A stretch of 41,736 bases of DNA from Phycisphaerales bacterium (lineage in GTDB: Bacteria; Planctomycetota; Phycisphaerae; Phycisphaerales; UBA1924). The position numbers and the translations under genes were made by a program. The stretch is taken from the NCBI GenBank assembly GCA_027083355.1, contig JALWOY010000195.1, forward strand, positions 1 to 41,736, written 5' to 3'. The notes beneath the pieces are model-generated. The model worked only from the letters and a program-made list of their open reading frames with translations, ran no database searches and was not told the DNA's origin. Shown piece by piece: positions 25,057 to 33,081 of this stretch. The number at the start of each line of letters is the position of its first letter. Positions within the stretch are counted from its first letter, which is position 1.

Positions 25057-25842
25057 TCAGCGGCGGCGACGGCCGACCGCCAGCCCGGCCAGCCCGAGCA
25101 CGGCGAACCCGCCCGGGGCCGGGATGATCGAGAGCGAAACGAGTTCGCTCGCGACGTTCGGATCGGTGAACGTGCCGAGCTGCATCATCGTGGTGTACGC
25201 GCCCGTGGTGACGTCGACGGTGCCGATCTCGAAGAACCCGGTATCGAGGTTCTGGTTGGCGAGATAGAGCACGCCGTCGTAGAACTCCGCCCCGCCGTTC
25301 TGGATGTCCACCCCGAGGCTGCCGATGAGCGACGCCGTGCCGGTGTTGTAATCGATGCTCCACAGCTCGTCGTTGGCCCGGTTGATGCCGTACAGCACGT
25401 CGTTGACCGCGTCGTAGCCCATCCCCACGGCGCCCGGGAAGCCGAGATTGCCGAAGTTGTTGATCTGCGCGAACGTGTTCGGATCAAGCTCGACGAAATC
25501 GAGCGTGAAGTTGTCGAACCCGAAGGCGCGGTTGCCGACGAACGCGACCGAGTTCACCGGGCTGACGGCCGAACCGGTCGACGTCAGCGAGGGCGTGCCC
25601 AGCGGGTTGTCCAGCCGGAACGTGTCGTATGGCGACGCGCCGCGGGCTTCGATGCCCACGATCTCGCCCGCCGAATTGACCGACGAGGAGATCATCGTAT
25701 TGCTCAGCGTGAACTGATCGACACTGGAGTCGGCGTTCACCCGGTGCAGCGTATTCTCCTGGAACGCGAAAAAAATCGGGCCGGCGTTCGCCGCGGTCGC
25801 CGCACCGATCGACAGCAGTGCAGGAATCAGAATCTTTTTCAT
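25057..25842 (-). CDS. PEP-CTERM-type exported protein, propeller-like repeats
   Basis: A 261-residue exported protein. The signal peptide is MKKILIPALLSIGAATAANA. The middle has repeated beta segments of the kind seen in propeller-like proteins (RAFGFDNFTLDFVELDPNT, VLYGINRANDELWSIDYNTG, VLYLANQNLDTGFFEIGTVD), each describing a short 'visible name, value' strand unit. The C-terminus is IPAPGGFAVLGLAGLAVGRRRR: a PEP-CTERM-like sorting tag (here Pro-Ala-Pro), one hydrophobic helix and an Arg cluster, expected to be processed by an exosortase. ATG at 25842 is preceded by AGGAGAAGGAA. No exosortase is in the window. The function is unknown; surface or matrix location is inferred from the tag. 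Confidence 0.85.
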   Translation of the reverse strand: MKKILIPALLSIGAATAANAGPIFFAFQENTLHRVNADSSVDQFTLSNTMISSSVNSAGEIVGIEARGASPYDTFRLDNPLGTPSLTSTGSAVSPVNSVAFVGNRAFGFDNFTLDFVELDPNTFAQINNFGNLGFPGAVGMGYDAVNDVLYGINRANDELWSIDYNTGTASLIGSLGVDIQNGGAEFYDGVLYLANQNLDTGFFEIGTVDVTTGAYTTMMQLGTFTDPNVASELVSLSIIPAPGGFAVLGLAGLAVGRRRR

Positions 25843-25929
25843 TTCCTTCTCCTCGTGGCTCGTGCCACAGAATCCCTCACGCGGCTCATCCCGGCTCACC
25901 CACAACTGCCGGGGTGATCTCTGGCCGCT

Positions 25930-25958
25930 ATTGTACATCGAGCGATAACCAATGCCAG
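25930..25958 (-). promoter_or_regulatory. promoter of PEP-CTERM gene
   Basis: On the minus strand CTGGCA (25953-25958), a 17-bp spacer and TACAAT (25930-25935). The predicted transcript start is about 80 bases before the ATG. Confidence 0.65.
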
Positions 25959-26043
25959 AAATAACGAGAAGGGTTCCAGAAAATCCACAAATCACCCGGC
26001 TGCAACCCAAACGACAGAGAGCCGGGATCAGAAAGGACCGACC

Positions 26044-27003
26044 ATGAGCCAGACACGACGCGCGAAGATCAGCATCATCGGGGCCGGCAACGTCGGGGCG
26101 ACGTGCGCCCACTGGGCCGCGTCCAAGGAGCTCGGCGACATCGTCGTGCTCGACATCCCCGACAAGGAGGGCGTGGCCAAGGGCAAGATGCTCGACCTCG
26201 CCTGCTGCGGGCCGATCGAGCGGTTCGATTCAAACATCACCGGCACGAGCGATTACAAGGACATCGCCGGGTCCGACGTCGTCGTCGTCACCGCGGGCCT
26301 GCCCCGCAAGCCGGGCATGAGCCGGGACGATCTGATCCAGACCAACGTGAAGATCGTCAAGAGCGTCAGCGAGAACATCCGAGAGTATGCGCCCGATTCG
26401 GTCGTCATCATCGTCTCGAACCCGCTCGACGCGATGGTCTACACCGCGTGGAAGGCCACGGGCTTCCCGACGAACCGCATCCTGGGCCAGGCCGGGGCGC
26501 TCGACGTCGCCCGCTTCCGCACCTTCATCGCGTGGGAGATCGGCTGCTCGGTCGAGGACGTGACGGCGCTGCTGCTCGGGGGGCACGGCGACGACATGGT
26601 GCCGCTGCCGCGCTGCACCAGCGTGCACGGCGTGCCGGTGACGGACCTGCTCTCGAAGGAAACCATCGACGCCTGCGTCGAACGCGCCAAGAAGGGCGGC
26701 GGCGAGGTCGTCCAGCTCATGGGCACCAGCGCGTGGTACGCGCCGGCCTCCGGCACCATCCAGATGGTCGAGGCGATCGTCAAGGACAAGAAACGCGTCA
26801 TCCCGAGTGCTGCCTATCTCGACGGCGAGTTCGGCCGCAAGGGCCTGTTCGTCGGCGTCCCGGCGATGCTCGGCGCCGGCGGGGTCGAGAAGATCGTCGA
26901 GTTCAAGCTGACCGACGAAGAACAGGCCCTCTTCAACGCCTCGGCCGACCACGTCGAGGAACTGGTGGGCGTGGTGAAAAAGATGTTCCCGGAGTTGGCC
27001 TGA
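26044..27003 (+). CDS. mdh: malate dehydrogenase
   Basis: A 319-residue NAD-dependent malate dehydrogenase of the LDH-like branch, interconverting malate and oxaloacetate. The N-terminal Rossmann motif is [12 protein letters not shown]. An Asp in [10 protein letters not shown] after strand 2 indicates NAD. The substrate loop [13 protein letters not shown] carries the Arg that favours malate over lactate. The catalytic His is in [12 protein letters not shown], with Asp/Arg partners at GALDVARFR. Upstream, AAAGGA gives a usable ribosome-binding site for ATG 26044. It is transcribed divergently from the PEP-CTERM gene. Together with icd it supplies two TCA enzymes in the window. Confidence 0.96.
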   Translation: MSQTRRAKISIIGAGNVGATCAHWAASKELGDIVVLDIPDKEGVAKGKMLDLACCGPIERFDSNITGTSDYKDIAGSDVVVVTAGLPRKPGMSRDDLIQTNVKIVKSVSENIREYAPDSVVIIVSNPLDAMVYTAWKATGFPTNRILGQAGALDVARFRTFIAWEIGCSVEDVTALLLGGHGDDMVPLPRCTSVHGVPVTDLLSKETIDACVERAKKGGGEVVQLMGTSAWYAPASGTIQMVEAIVKDKKRVIPSAAYLDGEFGRKGLFVGVPAMLGAGGVEKIVEFKLTDEEQALFNASADHVEELVGVVKKMFPELA

Positions 27004-27026
27004 GCGGGCACCCGGCTGACCGTTGC

Positions 27027-27060
27027 GATGGTGCGACGCCCCAACTTGATCGGGTCGTGA
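27027..27060. repeat. palindromic repeat family B, copy 1 (degenerate)
   Basis: GATGGTGCGACGCCCC...GGGTCGTGATTC. It resembles copy 2 at both ends and lies 24 bases after mdh. Confidence 0.6.
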
Positions 27061-27086
27061 TTCGGTTGGGCCGATGAGCGGCGGCC

Positions 27087-27127
27087 GATGGTGCTACGAC
27101 CCAGCGGAGCCGGATCGTGGCACCATC
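27087..27127. repeat. palindromic repeat family B, copy 2
   Basis: A 13-bp inverted repeat with one mismatch, GATGGTGCTACGA/TCGTGGCACCATC, around a 15-nt centre. It is the best-formed of four copies in the window. Confidence 0.8.
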
Positions 27128-27197
27128 AAGGGGCCACAGGCTTTGGCACGGGGCGCCCGTTTCGCTCTGGATTTCCTCCGTTGGAATGTTTGGCGAC

Positions 27198-27277
27198 TTC
27201 ACGGCCGGGTCCGAGCCGTGCACGGCCGTCGTGAAGCCCTTCACGACAATGTTTGATGCCTTCACGACGACCGTGAA
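27198..27277. repeat. cluster of TTCACG/CGTGAA half-sites
   Basis: Five copies of TTCACG or its complement lie within 80 bases. They include a perfect 8-bp palindrome GTCGTGAA-GCCC-TTCACGAC (27228-27247) and TTCACG-ACGAC-CGTGAA (27261-27277). No gene starts nearby. It could be a decayed regulatory region or repeat debris. Confidence 0.55.
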
Positions 27278-27425
27278 CCGGCCTGGCGGGCGAATAAAGC
27301 GGTCGGACGCAAACGGGCAACCGATACCGGGTGGAGACTCGGCCAGTCACACCGAATCAGATCCCCGGCGGGGTTCATTTTGGGCGGGCAACCGGGCAAC
27401 AGAGCCCCCCGACGCGGGCCGGATC

Positions 27426-27459
27426 TCACCGCGGAGGACGCGGAGAGCCGCGGAGGGGG
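27426..27459 (+). repeat. CACGGAGG-type repeat family C, copy 1
   Basis: TCACCGCGGAGGACGCGGAG... then GAGCCGCGGAGG: a purine-rich repeat with internal GCGGAG(G) periodicity. Related copies are at 27517, 28284 and 28589. Confidence 0.7.
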
Positions 27460-27464
27460 AATCG

Positions 27465-27492
27465 CTCGGCTCGGAGAGCCGAGGTACCCGCG
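27465..27492 (+). repeat. REP-like palindrome family A, copy 3
   Basis: CTCGGCTC-GGA-GAGCCGAG, an 8-bp perfect stem, followed by GTACCCGCG. It is inserted between two copies of family C. Confidence 0.8.
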
Positions 27493-27516
27493 GAGCAAAG
27501 ACCGGGTTGGGGCGGA

Positions 27517-27556
27517 TTTGTTTCACCACCGAGGGCCACGGAGAGCCACGGAGGAG
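27517..27556 (+). repeat. CACGGAGG-type repeat family C, copy 2
   Basis: It is nearly identical over 40 bases to the copy at 28284-28324 (one difference in the first CACC-A/T-CCGAGG). It carries repeated CCACGGAG units. Confidence 0.8.
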
Positions 27557-27779
27557 TATCCGCATGCCCCGAACCTGAGCCGCTGGGCCGTTCGGGCTGG
27601 AAAAAGTTCAATCGGCCGCATCCCGACCCTGATCGATCGGTAACACCGGCAAGACATCGCCGACAGGCCGCTCCCGCCCCCCGGCGTCCGTGTCGACCTG
27701 GTGACCCGCGGGGTCGGGTGTCCAATAGGCAGACTCGCTGAACGCCTCGGGGGGATCAACAGAGATCAGGAGAATCGAG

Positions 27780-28199
27780 ATGAGCACGCAAACCGCACAT
27801 GCACGACCCATCCTGATGCGGGCGGCTGCCGCGGCGGTCTCGCTGGTGGCGATCCCTTCCGTCCTTGCCCAGACCTGCAGCGGCCCGCTTTTTTCGGGTC
27901 AGTCCTTTTTCACGGGAGGCGGCCAGAGCGTAGCCCTTGGCGATCTGGACGGCGACGGCGATCTCGATATGGCCGTGGCCAACTCCGGCGACGACACGAG
28001 CGTGCTGCTGCACCAGTGTTCGCACGCGCCGTGCCCGGCCGATCTCAACGAAGACGGCAAACTCGACTTGGCCGACATCACCGCCTTCGTCAGCGGTTTC
28101 TTGTCCTCCGACCCGATCGCGGACTTCAACGCCGACGGCCTCTGGGACCTGGCCGACATCGCGGCCTTCGTCGCGTCGTTCAACGCCGGTTGCCCGTGA
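27780..28199 (+). CDS. small secreted dockerin-like protein
   Basis: A 139-residue exported protein. A signal peptide occupies about residues 1-30 (AAAAAVSLVAIPSVLAQ). One FG-GAP-like repeat follows (VALGDLDGDGDLDMAVANSG, about 50-70). The C-terminus is a dockerin-like pair of calcium loops between two Cys: DLNEDGKLDLADITAF and DFNADGLWDLADIAAF, ending FNAGCP. The paired-loop tail is very common on planctomycete extracellular proteins. ATG at 27780 has AGGAGA 9 nt upstream. It is short for an FG-GAP protein, which usually has many blades, so it may be an internally deleted relic of a longer gene. The spacer before it (27004-27779) holds only repeats. Confidence 0.75.
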   Translation: MSTQTAHARPILMRAAAAAVSLVAIPSVLAQTCSGPLFSGQSFFTGGGQSVALGDLDGDGDLDMAVANSGDDTSVLLHQCSHAPCPADLNEDGKLDLADITAFVSGFLSSDPIADFNADGLWDLADIAAFVASFNAGCP

Positions 28200-28283
28200 T
28201 GGCCGTGATGCCCGTGATGCCCGTGATGCAAGCATGACCCGACGCCCGGCCCGCGAGCCGGGGCAGGCGGGGTTCGCCACATC

Positions 28284-28324
28284 TTTGTTTCACCTCCGAG
28301 GGCCACGGAGAGCCACGGAGGAGA
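28284..28324 (+). repeat. CACGGAGG-type repeat family C, copy 3
   Basis: TTTGTTTCACCTCCGAGGGC followed by two CCACGGAG units. It is a near duplicate of 27517-27556, on the other side of the dockerin gene. Confidence 0.8.
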
Positions 28325-28385
28325 TGCATCGGGTTTGATTTGAGGCGGCGTCCCTTCGGCCGGGTCGCACTGTCAATCTCTGTGT

Positions 28386-28412
28386 GGCACTGGTTGCTCG
28401 CCAGCCAGTGCC
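28386..28412. repeat. palindromic repeat family D
   Basis: GGCACTGG...CCAGTGCC, a perfect 8-bp inverted repeat around an 11-nt centre that itself ends in CCAG. A further partial GCACTGGC follows at 28421. Only one full copy is in the window. Confidence 0.65.
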
Positions 28413-28461
28413 CCCCCCACGCACTGGCTCCGAGTTGCCATCGGCACACATAGCGTCGTCT

Positions 28462-28496
28462 GATGGTGTCACGATCCAGCAAGGCTGGGTCGTATC
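28462..28496. repeat. palindromic repeat family B, copy 3 (degenerate)
   Basis: GATGGTGTCACGATCCAGC then GGCTGGGTCGTATC. It has the family B left end with a weakened right arm. Confidence 0.65.
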
Positions 28497-28530
28497 TTTC
28501 ATTCGTAGATCACCCCCGCCGACCACCCCC

Positions 28531-28564
28531 GGTGTCACGACCCAACGAGTTCGATCGTGACGCC
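28531..28564. repeat. palindromic repeat family B, copy 4
   Basis: GGTGTCACGA and TCGTGACGCC (10-bp arms, one mismatch) enclose CCCAACGAGTTCGA. Confidence 0.7.
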
Positions 28565-28588
28565 GGGCGAACCAACCCGGCCTTTCCC

Positions 28589-28619
28589 GCCGTGGTCTTC
28601 ATTGGCCCTCCGCGGTGAA
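28589..28619 (-). repeat. CACGGAGG-type repeat family C, copy 4 (inverted, degenerate)
   Basis: On the minus strand TTCACCGCGGAGGGCCAATG then AGACCACGGCGG. It resembles copies 1-3 but in the opposite orientation. Confidence 0.55.
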
Positions 28620-28651
28620 CCCGGCCCGTGGTAAGCACCGATCGCGGGCGG

Positions 28652-28657
28652 TACACT
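28652..28657 (+). promoter_or_regulatory. -10 box of thyA
   Basis: TACACT ends 6 nt before the thyA ATG and no Shine-Dalgarno is present, so transcription probably starts at or next to the start codon. A weak -35 (TGGTAA, 28629-28634) lies 17 bases upstream. Confidence 0.4.
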
Positions 28658-28663
28658 CCGGCC

Positions 28664-29512
28664 ATGCGCGAGTATCACGATCTGCTCCGACGCATCCTCG
28701 ACGAGGGTGTCCGCAAGGACGACCGCACCGGGACGGGGACGCTCTCCGTGTTCGGGCACCAGACCCGCTACGACCTGTCCAACGCCGACGGCGCGGCCGG
28801 GCCGGCGACGCCGACATCCGGCTTCCCGCTCGTGACCACCAAGAAGCTGCACCTGCGGTCGATCATCCACGAGCTGCTCTGGTTCCTCCGCGGCGAGACC
28901 AACGTCGGCCCGCTCCACGAGCACAACGTGACGATCTGGGACGAATGGGCCGACGAAAACGGCGACCTCGGGCCGATCTACGGACGCCAATGGCGGGCGT
29001 GGCCCGCGCCCGGCGGGGGCGAGATCGACCAGATCGCCCGGCTCGTCGACGGGCTGAAAAACAACCCCGCGAGCCGACGGCACCTGGTGTGCGCGTGGAA
29101 CGTGGGCGAGCTGGACAAGATGGCGTTGCCCCCCTGCCACTGCCTGTTCCAGTTCGACGTCTCACCCGCCGACGACGGCGGGCCGGATCGGCTGTCCTGC
29201 CAGCTGTACCAACGCTCGGCGGACGTGTTTCTCGGCGTGCCCTTCAACATCGCGAGCTATGCCCTGCTGACGATGATGCTGGCGCAGGTCTGCGGCTACC
29301 GCCCCGACGAATTCATCCACACGCTCGGCGACGCCCACCTCTACAGCAACCACCTGGAGCAGGCGAGGCTGCAACTGTCACGCGAGCCGAGGACGAGGCC
29401 CACCGTGCGGCTCAACCCGGCCGTCGGTTCGATCTTCGATTTCACGTTCGACGATATCGAGATCGTGGGCTACGACCCGCACCCGCACATCAAGGCGGCG
29501 GTGGCAGTGTAA
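28664..29512 (+). CDS. thyA: thymidylate synthase
   Basis: A 282-residue ThyA that methylates dUMP to dTMP using methylene-tetrahydrofolate. Visible motifs: the N-terminal phosphate-binding Arg segment [15 protein letters not shown]; the folate/dUMP region [31 protein letters not shown]; the catalytic Cys in [10 protein letters not shown]; and [20 protein letters not shown]. The E. coli protein has 264 residues; small loops account for the difference. ATG at 28664 matches the family start ([15 protein letters not shown]). It lacks a Shine-Dalgarno and is probably leaderless. It converges with the response regulator gene across a family A palindrome. Confidence 0.96.
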   Translation: MREYHDLLRRILDEGVRKDDRTGTGTLSVFGHQTRYDLSNADGAAGPATPTSGFPLVTTKKLHLRSIIHELLWFLRGETNVGPLHEHNVTIWDEWADENGDLGPIYGRQWRAWPAPGGGEIDQIARLVDGLKNNPASRRHLVCAWNVGELDKMALPPCHCLFQFDVSPADDGGPDRLSCQLYQRSADVFLGVPFNIASYALLTMMLAQVCGYRPDEFIHTLGDAHLYSNHLEQARLQLSREPRTRPTVRLNPAVGSIFDFTFDDIEIVGYDPHPHIKAAVAV

Positions 29513-29524
29513 ATGTATTCAAGA

Positions 29525-29552
29525 CCCGGCTCGGAGAGCCGGGGTACCCGGG
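29525..29552 (+). repeat. REP-like palindrome family A, copy 4
   Basis: CCCGGCTC-GGA-GAGCCGGG (8-bp perfect stem) followed by GTACCCGGGA. It fills the 45-base gap between convergent thyA and the response regulator gene and could act as a transcript-end hairpin for both. Confidence 0.85.
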
Positions 29553-29557
29553 AAGAT

Positions 29558-30241
29558 TCAGATCTCGACGAGCCCCTCGCGGATGGCGAATCGGGCGAGG
29601 TCGACGCGATCGTGCAGGCCGAGTTTTTCCATGATCGACGAGCGGTGCGCGTCCACCGTCTTCGGGCTGCGGTGGATCGCGTTGGCGATCTCGTTGCGCG
29701 GCATGCCCCGGCCGATCATGCGGAGGATCTGCATCTCTCGCGGTGTGAGCCGGTTGAGCTTGGATTCCGGCTTTCCCCCCGAGGGCATCGGACGGTTCGG
29801 GTCGAGCCCGCACCGGCTGATGACCTCAGGGCTGAACGCGAAACGGCCCGCGGCGACCTGCTTGATCGCGTCGATGATCGCCTCCGGGGCGTCCCGCTTG
29901 GAGACGTAGCCCCACGCGCCCTTCTTGACGGCGAGATCCAGATAGGAGTGTCGCACGAAAGCGCTGAGCAGGATCACCCGGCAGCCCGGGCATGTCTTGC
30001 GGAGTTCATCAATGATCTCGAACGGATCTCGCCCCGGCATCTCGATATCGAGCAGGACGACCGCAGGGGACGTCCGCTCGGCCTCGTCGACGAGACGGTC
30101 TGCCGACGGCAGCGTGCCGACCAACTCGAACCCGTCCTCCTGCTCAAACCTCGAACGCAGCCCCTCGATCAGGAACGCGTGGTCGTCCACGCAGAACACG
30201 GTGATCGGCTCTTCCGCTGTCATCATCACGCCCGCTTTCAT
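29558..30241 (-). CDS. NarL/LuxR-type response regulator
   Basis: A 227-residue response regulator. The N-terminal receiver (about 12-130) has the acidic pair in VFCVDDHAFLIEGL, the phospho-acceptor Asp in VVLLDIEMPGRDP and the conserved Lys in GYVSKRDAPEAI. A LuxR-type HTH follows at about 160-225 (LTPREMQILRMIGRGMPRNEIA, here recognisable by LTPREMQILRMIGRG, and SPKTVDAHRSSIMEKLGL). ATG at 30241 lies 5 bases after the kinase stop; an alternative ATG is at 30223. It is surely the partner of the upstream sensor kinase. The DNA targets are unknown. Confidence 0.9.
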   Translation of the reverse strand: MKAGVMMTAEEPITVFCVDDHAFLIEGLRSRFEQEDGFELVGTLPSADRLVDEAERTSPAVVLLDIEMPGRDPFEIIDELRKTCPGCRVILLSAFVRHSYLDLAVKKGAWGYVSKRDAPEAIIDAIKQVAAGRFAFSPEVISRCGLDPNRPMPSGGKPESKLNRLTPREMQILRMIGRGMPRNEIANAIHRSPKTVDAHRSSIMEKLGLHDRVDLARFAIREGLVEI

Positions 30242-30246
30242 CGCGA

Positions 30247-32796
30247 TCAGAAGCTCTTCTCTATTCCCAGCGCCCGAACGAGCGCTCCCCGGATCCCTTC
30301 CATGCCGGCCGACGGGTCGATCGTGATCAACCGGCCGCCCATATTGTCCGGAACCGGCCCGCCATCTTTCAGAACAACCGTGAAATCGGGCGGCGGGTCC
30401 GCATCCCAGTCTGTGACTATACAACCCATCGACCCGGCGAGTTCCGCGCAAATCGAGGCGAGACGGACGTCCGGGATCCTGATCGCGATCCGTGGGGCAT
30501 CCCCCCCACCGCCGCAGTCCGCCGCCGGGATCTCGAGCCTTGCCGACGCGCCGCCCTCGGCCGGGGACAGGATCTCGAACCTTCCCCCGACGCGTCTGGC
30601 GAAACCCTCGACAACGCTGAGGCCGAGGCCTGTCGAGAGTGTTCTTGTCTTGGTTGTATAAAACGGCTCGCAGGCATGGCGGGCGACGTCGCCAGACAGC
30701 CCGGGTCCGTTGTCGGTCACGGTCAGCACGACGACACCGTCGCCGGGGGCGGCTTCAAGCACGATCAGGCCGCCTTCGAGCCCGGCACGGTCGATGGCCT
30801 CGACGGCGTTGACGAGCAGATTCAGCACCGCACGCGTGAGCAGGTGTCTCGGGACACAGACGGGCGGCAGGCCGGACGGGATCGATGTGCTCATCCGGAT
30901 GTTGCGAGGCACGGCCCGTTCGAGCAGCCCACGGACCCCCCGCCACCAATCGTCAACGGTGAACCGTTCACCGGAAGCAACGGGACACCGCTCGGAATCA
31001 CCGGGATGATCGCCGAGAAGGGCGAGCCCGTCGCCCAGCTGGCCCAGAAAGTCGATACCGGCGCGGACGGACCCGAGGGCCTCTCGCGCCCGAGGCTCGA
31101 GCGCCGATTCCGCGATGGTCTGGAGATGACACCGGACGGGCAGGAGCATGTTGCCGAGATCATGGCTGAGCCCGGCGGCGAGGCGGCCCATCGAGGCGAG
31201 GCGTTCGGCGTCCTCCAGTTGCCGCTGCGATTCAACGAGCGCCTCGGTCCGCTCTTGGACGAGTCGTTCGAGATGGTCGCGGTACTCCGCGAGTTCGGCC
31301 TGCGCGCGGCGGTGGTCCGTGATATCCATGCCCAATGCGCAGACGCCGGCGGGCTCGCCCCCGGGCGTGTGCAGCCGGGACTGTGTCCAGATGATCGTCC
31401 TCGGATCCCCGGCCTTTGTCTTGAGCCTGCCCTCCGTTCGGCTCCGGAACGCCTCGTGATCGAACAAGCCCTCGGTCGGCGGGGTGTCATCAATGAAGTC
31501 GCTGAAATGCTTGCCGAGGACCTCCCCGGCGGCCCACCCGGTCAGGTCCTCGAAGAACTCGTTGACATAGAGAATCCGCCCCCGTGTATCCACGATGATG
31601 CCCGCGAGGTTGGCGTTGTCGATGACGTCGCGGTAGCGTTTCTCGCTCTCGCGGAGAGCGACGAACGCGTCGTGACGGTCCGTGACGTCGATGCCGATGC
31701 CCCACGCACGCCAGCCGGGCATCGGGCACCTCGCGGCAATGTTGGACCAGAGGATTCGCCGGACGGAACCGTCGGCGCAGGTCACCGGCCGCTCGACCTC
31801 GTCGTAGTCACCGAAGTCCAGCTCGGCCCACCCCTGGAAGCAGGCGAGCCGTTCCTGCTCGTCCGTATATAGAAGCTCGAGAGCCCCCGGATTCCCGATG
31901 ACCTGCTCGGGCGGGTAACCGGTGATCCGCTCGGCGTGCTCGTTCCAGAGCACGGGGACAAGGTTCTCGTCGAAGGCCCAGACGATCACGGGGAGCTTGT
32001 CGATGACTTCGCGGAGACGCTCGTTCGCACGCCTGAGCGCCTGCTGGGCTCGGACCTTCTCGGTGATGTCCTCGGCGAACGAGACCACGGCAAGAACCCT
32101 GCCCCCGCCGTCGGTCAACGGGTAGTTGCGCCAATGGCATTGGATGACGCGGCCGTCCTTCGTCCGGTTGGTGTTGATGAAGTTCTCCCCGCCGGACTTT
32201 TCAAGCAGCTGCGCCCAGACCCGGTCGGCGGTCTCGATCGAGGCCTCCTCGACGATCAACCGGAAAGCGTCCCCGGAGGCGACCTCGTCGTGCGTGTAGC
32301 CGAAGATCCGTTCGGCGGCCGGGTTCCAGAACCGTGCGCTGCGGTCGAGCCGCCACTCGATGATCGCGAACGGGGCGTTCTGGTGGTGGGTCTGGAGGCG
32401 CCGGCGGAGTACCCGTTCGGCTTCCCGCGCGTGGTGCTCCTCGGTCACGTCGGTGATGGATATCACGCGGGTCGAATCACCGCCGACGCAAGCTCCGATC
32501 TCGATGCGCGCATAGAACGCGTCTGCGTGGCAGCGTCGAACGCGGACCGTGTCGAGTACGCCGGCGATGTCCCCGTCACGGACGAGCCACGATTCAACAG
32601 AACCCCGGTCGTCTTCTGCGATGATCTCACTCAACGGCTTGCCCACGAGCATGTCCGCCGAGCAGGCGATAAGCGCCGTCAACGCACGATTGACGTGCAC
32701 GATCCTGAACTCACGATCGATCAGACAGATCCCGTGCGGGACGGCGTCGAGCACGTCCGTGGTGAGGGTGTCGGCCTGTCGATGCAGACGGCTCAT
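30247..32796 (-). CDS. multi-PAS sensor histidine kinase
   Basis: An 849-residue kinase without membrane segments, hence a cytoplasmic sensor. Four PAS domains occupy about residues 10-125, 130-250, 265-380 and 390-510, each with the typical start (for example HGICLIDREFRIVHVN and LAGIIVDTRGRILYVN). A coiled linker leads to the phosphorylation helix MGRLAAGLSHDLGNMLLPV (His at about 545), of the NtrB-like HDLxN type. The ATPase domain has LLVNAVEAI, VTDNGPGL and TGLGLSVVEGFARR. The last 80 residues (from about 770) form an alpha/beta segment resembling a receiver domain without its phospho-acceptor Asp. I chose ATG 32796 over an in-frame codon at 32847 because AGAGAAG precedes it and the promoter fits. 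The response regulator follows immediately. Confidence 0.88.
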   Translation of the reverse strand: MSRLHRQADTLTTDVLDAVPHGICLIDREFRIVHVNRALTALIACSADMLVGKPLSEIIAEDDRGSVESWLVRDGDIAGVLDTVRVRRCHADAFYARIEIGACVGGDSTRVISITDVTEEHHAREAERVLRRRLQTHHQNAPFAIIEWRLDRSARFWNPAAERIFGYTHDEVASGDAFRLIVEEASIETADRVWAQLLEKSGGENFINTNRTKDGRVIQCHWRNYPLTDGGGRVLAVVSFAEDITEKVRAQQALRRANERLREVIDKLPVIVWAFDENLVPVLWNEHAERITGYPPEQVIGNPGALELLYTDEQERLACFQGWAELDFGDYDEVERPVTCADGSVRRILWSNIAARCPMPGWRAWGIGIDVTDRHDAFVALRESEKRYRDVIDNANLAGIIVDTRGRILYVNEFFEDLTGWAAGEVLGKHFSDFIDDTPPTEGLFDHEAFRSRTEGRLKTKAGDPRTIIWTQSRLHTPGGEPAGVCALGMDITDHRRAQAELAEYRDHLERLVQERTEALVESQRQLEDAERLASMGRLAAGLSHDLGNMLLPVRCHLQTIAESALEPRAREALGSVRAGIDFLGQLGDGLALLGDHPGDSERCPVASGERFTVDDWWRGVRGLLERAVPRNIRMSTSIPSGLPPVCVPRHLLTRAVLNLLVNAVEAIDRAGLEGGLIVLEAAPGDGVVVLTVTDNGPGLSGDVARHACEPFYTTKTRTLSTGLGLSVVEGFARRVGGRFEILSPAEGGASARLEIPAADCGGGGDAPRIAIRIPDVRLASICAELAGSMGCIVTDWDADPPPDFTVVLKDGGPVPDNMGGRLITIDPSAGMEGIRGALVRALGIEKSF

Positions 32797-32858
32797 TGGT
32801 TCTTCTCTCGCGGCCCGGAGGTGTGAGCGCCTTCCAGCGCAACACAATCCATCGAATA

Positions 32859-32887
32859 ATCATACACATTGTTCGGTTTTCTGCCAA
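32859..32887 (-). promoter_or_regulatory. promoter of kinase-regulator operon
   Basis: On the minus strand TTGGCA (32882-32887), exactly 17 bp, then TATGAT (32859-32864), with a leader of about 55 bases. A perfect 10-bp palindrome CCGAATTCGG (32889-32898) lies just upstream of the -35 and is a candidate operator. Confidence 0.7.
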
Positions 32888-33081
32888 ACCGAATTCGGAT
32901 TCCGAGAGGGTTCGTTCCGGGTCGCGTCTCCCGAGACACGCGCAGCATATGCGCATCCGAGCCGGCCAAGCCGACGGTTCATCATGTATCGAACCGTGAA
33001 AGCAGCAGGAAAGACGGACGAAGAATCCTCGCCCGTGCCCGGGTCGAGATCATTCGTTGCCACGACAGACGCCGGGCAGTG

